From Candidatus Kuenenia stuttgartensis (GTDB lineage Bacteria > Planctomycetota > Planctomycetia > Pirellulales > UBA1268), in NCBI GenBank assembly GCA_945877135.1, contig CAMCQY010000020.1:1-39407 (forward strand): a stretch of 39,407 nt of DNA, read 5' to 3'. The translations under genes were made by a program, and so were the position numbers. A model generated the notes under the pieces. That model saw only the letters and a program-made list of their open reading frames with translations. It searched no databases and was not told the origin of the DNA. Positions 35,215 through 39,407 of the stretch are shown here, one piece after another. Each line of letters starts with the position of its first letter. Position 1 is the first letter of the stretch.

Positions 35215-35634
35215 ATGGAACTACCTACCAATCAGGCCGCCAAACAGGCCCTGTCAATCTTTGAAGAATTCAAGAATTTTGCCTTCAAAGGCAACGTCGT
35301 CGATCTCGCCGTCGGCGTGATCATCGGCGGCGCCTTCGGCAAGATCATCACGAGCATGGTGGACAACATCATCATGCCGGTGGTGGGCGTCGTCCTTCCG
35401 GGCAACACGGGCTACGAGAACTGGGCCCTCACATTCGGCGAGAAAACGATCCCCTACGGCAAGTTCCTCGGCGACGTGGTCAGCTTCCTGATCCTCGCAG
35501 CCGCCCTCTTCTTCTTCATCGTGAAGTTCCTCGGCTGGCTGATGAAGCAGAAGCTTGGTGGCCCGCCCGCCCCCACAGCCGACCAGCTGTTGCTCACCGA
35601 GATCCGCGATCTGCTCAAGCAGCAGGCCCACTAA
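35215..35634 (+). CDS. mscL: Large-conductance mechanosensitive channel MscL
   Basis: Predicted 139-residue MscL, the inner-membrane pentameric channel that opens under membrane tension to release solutes after osmotic downshock. The N-terminal amphipathic segment and TM1 read FEEFKNFAFKGNVVDLAVGV (16-35) then IIGGAFGKIITSMVDNIIMP, the family signature. TM2 is at about 86-107 (DVVSFLILAAALFFFIVKFL). The cytoplasmic helix TADQLLLTEIRDLLKQQ (121-137) matches the conserved PxPxxxEVLLTEIRDLLK end. Length is normal. It is monocistronic by context: divergent from the NTF2-like gene, and followed by a repeat-dense region and a convergent desaturase gene. Confidence 0.97.
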   Translation: MELPTNQAAKQALSIFEEFKNFAFKGNVVDLAVGVIIGGAFGKIITSMVDNIIMPVVGVVLPGNTGYENWALTFGEKTIPYGKFLGDVVSFLILAAALFFFIVKFLGWLMKQKLGGPPAPTADQLLLTEIRDLLKQQAH

Positions 35635-35651
35635 GCAGCTGCGATGCAGAT

Positions 35652-35675
35652 TCCCTCGCTTGCGCGTCGGGCTTG
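35652..35675. repeat. Interspersed GC-rich repeat, copy 4
   Basis: 24 bases matching the 5756 copy at 21 of 24 positions (core CCCTCGCTTGCGC then CGGGCTTG), 18 bases after the mscL stop. It runs directly into the 27-base tandem array. Confidence 0.7.
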
Positions 35676-35678
35676 AAT

Positions 35679-35780
35679 GGGGACCCGCGCGCGTCGGGCT
35701 TGAATGGGAACCCGCGCCCATCCAAGCTCGCTGGGAACCCGCGCCCGTCGACGCTCGCTGGGAACCCGCGTCCATCCAAG
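35679..35780. repeat. 27-base tandem repeat array
   Basis: Units at 35679-35705, 35706-35732, 35733-35759 and a 21-base partial at 35760-35780. Each starts GGGAACCCGCG (first unit GGGGACCCGCG) and continues with CCATCCAAGC- or CGTCG-type sequence. The second halves resemble the interspersed repeat (TCGGGCTTGAAT / ATCCAAGCTCGCT), so the array looks like local amplification of that element. There are no unique spacers, so it is not a CRISPR array. Confidence 0.85.
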
Positions 35781-35893
35781 CCCCCGGCGGAAGCCGGGGG
35801 ACTCCGGGCCTGCATACCATCCCGCGTCCTATGCGCATCTGGGCGCATCCGGAAATGCCTAACGACCCGGTGTCCCCGGGCTTCCGCCCGGGG
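35781..35893. repeat. Inverted pair of GC-rich hairpins
   Basis: Hairpin 1 is CCCCCGGC-GGAA-GCCGGGGG (35781-35800); hairpin 2 is CCCCGGGC-TTCC-GCCCGGGG (35874-35893). Both have perfect 8-base stems and 4-base loops. Including flanks, one is the reverse complement of the other at 18 of 20 positions (GGAAGCCGGGGGACTCCGGG versus GGAAGCCCGGGGACACCGGG). The pair sits between the convergent mscL and desaturase genes and ends five bases from the desaturase stop. It is BIME-like and could also act as a weak transcription barrier, but no U-run follows. Confidence 0.8.
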
Positions 35894-35898
35894 CTTCT

Positions 35899-37008
35899 TC
35901 AACCCGACGCGGCCGCGGCCGCGGGCCCGAAAATCGTTCGCTTGGCCACGCTCCACCAGCCCGGCCTGTCGAGACGGAGATACGGCGAATCGGCCGGGAG
36001 CGTGGCGACCAAATGGGCGTGCGCCTTCTTGAGGTTGTGGTAGGGCAGCGACGGAAAGAGGTGATGCAGGGCGTGGAAGCGGATGGAGAACGGGAAGAAA
36101 AGCAGCGTGAGTGGGTCGTTCCGCGTGAAGTTGCACGAGTCCATGATGTGCGATGCCAGATCGACCCGGCTGCCATCGCCCTCGAAATGATGGTCGGCCA
36201 GCTGCCGCAGCTGGTTGAGCACGACGGTCGCCACCGCCAACGCGTACAGCATCGGGATCCGCGTCCAGTGGTTGAGTCCCAAGACCACCAGCAGCGGAAT
36301 CATCGCCGCCCTCAGAAAACAGGGAATCTCGACAGCCAGAATCGCCCGCCGATCGGCCGGCGTGAGCTTCCGCTCATACAGGCGGTTGAAGGTCAGCGAT
36401 GAGGCCCGCGTAAGCGTCCATTCCCGCAGGCTTGGATGCAGGAAGCTGAGCGGCGTGAGCAGAAACCGGAGGAAGACCAGCAGCGGAAATGCGAGCACAT
36501 ACGCCGTGTAGCCCAGCAGGCTGGCCAGACTCCCCGATTCCAGGCAGTTGGCGACATACTCCGGGTCCTCCGGCGTGCCGTAGAACCGCTGGCTGTGGTG
36601 GTCGCGGTGGTGCCGAGTGAAAAACGGGCTGGGAGTGAGCGTCATCACGCCGGCCAGCAGGTTCCACGCTCCCTTGAAGAGCGGCATCTCGTGCTGCCCG
36701 AGATGGCAGACTTCGTGAATCAGCGATCCCAGCCGGTAGAGCCAGAAGGCCGCCACAGGAAAGGCCAGCAGTTGGGGCCAGGTGCCAAACGGCAGCGTCA
36801 GGTAGGCGGCTGCCGCGGTATATGCAGCGACCATGCTGAGCAAAAAGTCGGCCCAGTAGCGGACGGGCGACACGCGAAAAAAATCGGTGTCGGCGTCGCG
36901 GATCGACTGCCGCACCTGCCGAATCCAGGCGGCGGAATCGTCAGCAGACTCGTGATCTTGGGGACAGTCCTCGACCGCAGCACCGTTCTGCATCTGCTCC
37001 GCCTCCAC
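35899..37008 (-). CDS. Membrane fatty acid desaturase
   Basis: Predicted 369-residue integral-membrane di-iron desaturase that introduces double bonds into acyl chains of membrane lipids. All three histidine boxes are present: H98-E-V-C-H102 with H106 close behind, H134-R-D-H-H138, and H312-A-L-H-H316 followed by LFPSLPYHNL, the usual downstream context. An extra ADHHFEG lies near residue 273. Hydrophobic segments at about 55-72, 80-95, 155-180 and 225-250 give the expected topology. The GTPEDPEY following box 2 and the AHLVATLP tail are typical of the FA_desaturase fold. Start chosen at ATG 37008; ATG 36993 is also possible. Regiospecificity and substrate cannot be read from the sequence. 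It lies downstream of the YTV gene but is separated from it by a strong terminator, so it is probably transcribed on its own. Confidence 0.92.
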   Translation of the reverse strand: MEAEQMQNGAAVEDCPQDHESADDSAAWIRQVRQSIRDADTDFFRVSPVRYWADFLLSMVAAYTAAAAYLTLPFGTWPQLLAFPVAAFWLYRLGSLIHEVCHLGQHEMPLFKGAWNLLAGVMTLTPSPFFTRHHRDHHSQRFYGTPEDPEYVANCLESGSLASLLGYTAYVLAFPLLVFLRFLLTPLSFLHPSLREWTLTRASSLTFNRLYERKLTPADRRAILAVEIPCFLRAAMIPLLVVLGLNHWTRIPMLYALAVATVVLNQLRQLADHHFEGDGSRVDLASHIMDSCNFTRNDPLTLLFFPFSIRFHALHHLFPSLPYHNLKKAHAHLVATLPADSPYLRLDRPGWWSVAKRTIFGPAAAAASG

Positions 37009-37090
37009 GTTTCGCGATTGGAACGGCGCAGTTCACCACATATCCCCCCTCGAAGCCAGCCCGGTCACCCTGACAGGGTCCTCGTCCCAT

Positions 37091-37131
37091 AAAAAGCCGA
37101 GGAGGCTGGGCGCCCAGCGCCCAGCCTCCTC
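37091..37131 (-). terminator. Intrinsic terminator of the YTV gene
   Basis: Perfect 13-base stem (37099-37111 pairs with 37119-37131; arms GAGGAGGCTGGGC and GCCCAGCCTCCTC) with a 7-base loop. On the minus strand it is followed after three bases by five Ts (complement of AAAAA at 37091-37095). It starts 36 bases past the stop of the YTV gene. Confidence 0.9.
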
Positions 37132-37166
37132 TTGTTTACAACGAGCTTGTAGAGCAATCGCAGCAA

Positions 37167-39377
37167 TTACTTGCAGCGACGGCAGCCACGGAGCTTGCAG
37201 CCCTTCTTGCAGCTGGCACCAGCAGAGGCGCCGCAGTCGCCGCAGGCCGAAGCCGAAGCCTCGCCACCGCAGCTGCCGCAGGCACCGGCGTCACCGGCCG
37301 AAGCCGACGAACCGGCATCGCCGTAGCCACCGGCCGAGCCGGCCGAGCCACAGCCACCGCAGGCGTTCTCAACGGGCACCTCGACGGCGACCGTCACGCA
37401 CTTCTGCACGGGCACTTCCTTCGTCACCTGGTGCGGAACGCGGACCGTGTAGGTCGACGTCATCGTCTCAGGCACGCAGTCGTACACCGTGACCGAGTAG
37501 CTCTCGGTCTTCTGCTGCGGGACCATGACCGTGTAGGAAACTTCCTTGGTCATCGTCTCGGGCACGCAACGGGTCACCTGATACTCCCGAGTCTTCGTCT
37601 CGGTGCGGTACTTCGTGACATTGACCGTGCGGCTCTTCTGCTCCGGCACCATCTTCGTGACCGTGTAGGTGCGGGTCCGCTCTTCCGGCACCATGGTGGT
37701 GACGGTGTAGTTGCGGGTCCGCTCCTCGGAACGGTACTTCGTGACGTTGACCGAACGGGTCTTCGTCTCGGGCACCATCTTCGTCACGGTGTAGTTCCGA
37801 GTCCGCTCTTCCGAGCGGTACTTCGTCACGTCGACCATGCGGGTCTGGGTCTCGGGAACGCACTTGGTGACCGTGTAGGACCGAGTCCGCTCTTCGGGAC
37901 GGTACTTGGTGACGCTGACCGAACGGGTCTTCGTCTCCGGCACCATCTTCGTCACGGTGTAGTTCCGAGTCCGCTCTTCCGAGCGATACTTCGTCACGTT
38001 GACCGAACGGGTCTTGGTCTCGGGCACGTACTTGGTCACGGTGTAGGAACGAGTCCGCTCTTCAGGGCGGCACTTCGACACCGTGTAGGTGCGGGTGCGC
38101 TCTTCGCTGCGGGTCTTGTTCACAGTCACCATCCGGCTCCGCTGCTCCTGACGGCACTTGCTGACCGTGTAGGAGTAGGGGACTTCTTCGGTCGTGCACT
38201 GGTAGGTCGTGACCGGGACTTCCTTCGTTTCGCACGTCGGAACCCAGACACGCTTGCAGCAGACCTTCTCAGCGCACGGGCAGCCGTTGGCGTCAACGCC
38301 ACCGCCGACCGTGTACTGCTGAGTCTGCCACGAGCCACCGCTGACCTGCACCGTCTTCATCGACTGGACCGGGACGCGCTTCTGCACGGTCCGGCTGCCG
38401 GTCATCTCCTCGGTGTAGGGCACGTTCACCGTGTAGGTCTGCTCGACCTGCTCGGTGTACGGAACCTGGACCGTGTAGGTCGAGACCTTCTCTTCGGTGT
38501 AGGGGACCATGACCGTGTAGGTCGAGGTCTTCTCTTCCTGAACCGGCACGTTCACCGTGTAGGACTGCTCGACCGACTCGGTGTAAGGGACCTGGACCGT
38601 GTAAGTCGAGGTCTTCTCTTCCGAAACCGGCACGTTCACCGTGTAGGTCTGCTCGACCTGCTCGGTGTACGGAACCTGAACGGTGTAGGTGGAGGTCTTC
38701 TCCTCCGACACGTTCTTCATCACGGTGTAGTTCTGAGCGACCTGCTCGGTGTAAGGAACCTGGACGGTGTAGGTGGAGGTCTTCTCCTCCGACACCGGCA
38801 CGTTCACCGTGTAGGACTGCTCAACCGTCTCGGTGTAGGGAACCTGGACCGAGTAGGTGGAGGTCTTCTCCTCCTGCTTCGGAACCATGACGGTGTAGGT
38901 GGAGGTCTTCTCCTCCGACACCGGCACGTTCACCGTGTAGGTCTGCTCGACCGACTCGGTGTAAGGAACCTGAACCGTGTACTCAGACGTCTTGGTCTCA
39001 GTCACGTTCTTGTTGACCGTGTAGTTCACGGTCTTGGTCCGAGTCTCGGGAACCTGCACGGTGACCGTGCGGGTCCGCTCCTCGGTCCGCGGAACGCGCT
39101 TGTTGACCGTGTAGGTCCGCTCGCGGGATTCCGTGGTGTACTCAGTCGACGTGACCGTCTTCATTTCGGTCACGTACTGACGCTGATACACCGTCTTGGT
39201 CGAGGCACCGCAGCCACCAGCGGCCACGGCCTCACCACCTTCAACACCGGCAACTGCGCCGCCGCAGCCACCCTCCCAACCGCCACCGCAGCTGCCGCAG
39301 TCGGCCGCGAACGTGCTCGTGCACATCGCGACGACGGCGAACGCCGGGAGGAGGATCGACAGAACTTTACGAATCAC
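37167..39377 (-). CDS. YTV-repeat cysteine-rich secreted cell-wall protein
   Basis: Predicted 736-residue exported protein. The GTG at 39377 has GGAGG five bases upstream. Signal peptide 1-24 (KVLSILLPAFAVVAMCTSTFA). The mature N-terminus is Cys/Gly-rich (DCGSCGGGW). Then a block of 14-residue units alternates as TSTYTVQVPYTEQV and EQTYTVNVPVSEEK. A central Cys domain follows (NGCPCAEKVCCKRVWVPTC), then a second block of 14-residue units alternating TRNYTVTKMVPETK and TRSVNVTKYRSEER. The C-terminus is Cys/Gly/Ala/Ser-rich and ends CKKGCKLRGCRRCK. By eye there are about 26 YTV triplets. YTV-domain proteins are a planctomycete family, reported from Rhodopirellula cell-wall material to my knowledge; a disulfide-linked wall component is the likely role. 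Block 1 is Thr/Glu-rich and acidic, block 2 Lys/Arg-rich and basic. Confidence 0.9.
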   Translation of the reverse strand: MIRKVLSILLPAFAVVAMCTSTFAADCGSCGGGWEGGCGGAVAGVEGGEAVAAGGCGASTKTVYQRQYVTEMKTVTSTEYTTESRERTYTVNKRVPRTEERTRTVTVQVPETRTKTVNYTVNKNVTETKTSEYTVQVPYTESVEQTYTVNVPVSEEKTSTYTVMVPKQEEKTSTYSVQVPYTETVEQSYTVNVPVSEEKTSTYTVQVPYTEQVAQNYTVMKNVSEEKTSTYTVQVPYTEQVEQTYTVNVPVSEEKTSTYTVQVPYTESVEQSYTVNVPVQEEKTSTYTVMVPYTEEKVSTYTVQVPYTEQVEQTYTVNVPYTEEMTGSRTVQKRVPVQSMKTVQVSGGSWQTQQYTVGGGVDANGCPCAEKVCCKRVWVPTCETKEVPVTTYQCTTEEVPYSYTVSKCRQEQRSRMVTVNKTRSEERTRTYTVSKCRPEERTRSYTVTKYVPETKTRSVNVTKYRSEERTRNYTVTKMVPETKTRSVSVTKYRPEERTRSYTVTKCVPETQTRMVDVTKYRSEERTRNYTVTKMVPETKTRSVNVTKYRSEERTRNYTVTTMVPEERTRTYTVTKMVPEQKSRTVNVTKYRTETKTREYQVTRCVPETMTKEVSYTVMVPQQKTESYSVTVYDCVPETMTSTYTVRVPHQVTKEVPVQKCVTVAVEVPVENACGGCGSAGSAGGYGDAGSSASAGDAGACGSCGGEASASACGDCGASAGASCKKGCKLRGCRRCK

Positions 39378-39382
39378 GCAAA

Positions 39383-39387
39383 CCTCC
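39383..39387 (-). promoter_or_regulatory. Ribosome-binding site of the YTV gene
   Basis: GGAGG on the minus strand, five bases before the GTG at 39377. It supports a GTG start directly before a clean signal peptide. Confidence 0.8.
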
Positions 39388-39407
39388 AGAAAGAACTAGG
39401 GGAAGGA

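Noticed and set aside
35679-35780. Possible CRISPR array
   Set aside because: The 27-base units are directly adjacent without unique spacers, and no cas gene is present. It is a plain tandem repeat.
37167-39377. Regular 42- and 84-base repeats as a non-coding satellite or CRISPR
   Set aside because: The periodicity is fully explained by the 14-residue YTV coding units in one open frame with signal peptide, ribosome-binding site and terminator.
1-39407. Mobile elements, tRNA or rRNA genes, prophage genes
   Set aside because: No transposase, integrase, phage structural motif, cloverleaf or rRNA-like sequence was recognised by eye on either strand.

Overview
The window is GC-rich, gene-dense bacterial DNA that reads as a planctomycete chromosome, most likely from the Pirellulales or a relative. 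The evidence is the gene content: two BBP7-type outer-membrane barrels, two secreted surface proteins with the planctomycete N-terminal RR...LExR-type motif followed by DUF11 and FG-GAP-like modules, a YTV-repeat cysteine-rich wall protein, and two secreted PQQ-type beta-propellers of the 'WPxFRG' kind. No rRNA, tRNA, transposase, integrase or CRISPR array was seen. All function calls come from reading motifs by eye; no database search was possible.

Layout. (1) 1-5580: the 3' end of an unknown gene, a secreted beta-propeller, a one-TM protein translationally coupled to a polytopic DUF1232 protein, and a second propeller facing them, whose stop codon shares a CTAG with the DUF1232 gene. (2) 5969-13242: a compact chemosensory operon, cheA-cheW-mcp-(REC-REC-cheB)-cheR, with no separate cheY. 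The first receiver of the CheB hybrid has Asn in place of the phospho-acceptor Asp. (3) 13279-15110, opposite strand: a STAS protein followed by a REC-PP2C phosphatase, which together look like a partner-switching output without its kinase. (4) 15424-29655: two successive convergent pairs, each a BBP7 barrel gene facing a DUF11/FG-GAP surface-protein gene. The first partner is about 3185 residues long with ten C-terminal tandem DUF11 units, four of which are a second copy of an earlier four-unit block. The second partner is 663 residues long and ends in an FKBP domain. (5) 29747-34921, all on the minus strand: a flavin-dependent halogenase-like oxidoreductase, a Gly/Pro/Asn-rich TPR protein and an NTF2-like secreted protein. 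(6) 35215-39377: MscL, a composite repeat region, a three-histidine-box fatty acid desaturase, and the YTV-repeat protein with a clear intrinsic terminator.

How it fits together. Most of the window concerns the cell envelope: barrels, very long repetitive surface proteins, a cysteine-rich repeat wall protein, an osmotic safety valve and a lipid desaturase. These sit next to a signalling block (chemosensory array plus phosphatase/STAS) that could control envelope or surface behaviour; that link is inference from proximity. A short GC-rich repeat family recurs in intergenic spaces near 1.79, 5.7 and 35.7 kb and in none of the coding regions I examined.

Best candidates for something undescribed: the duplicated BBP7 plus DUF11/FG-GAP gene pair, the CheB with a non-phosphorylatable receiver in an operon lacking CheY, and the surface protein carrying its own FKBP prolyl isomerase.
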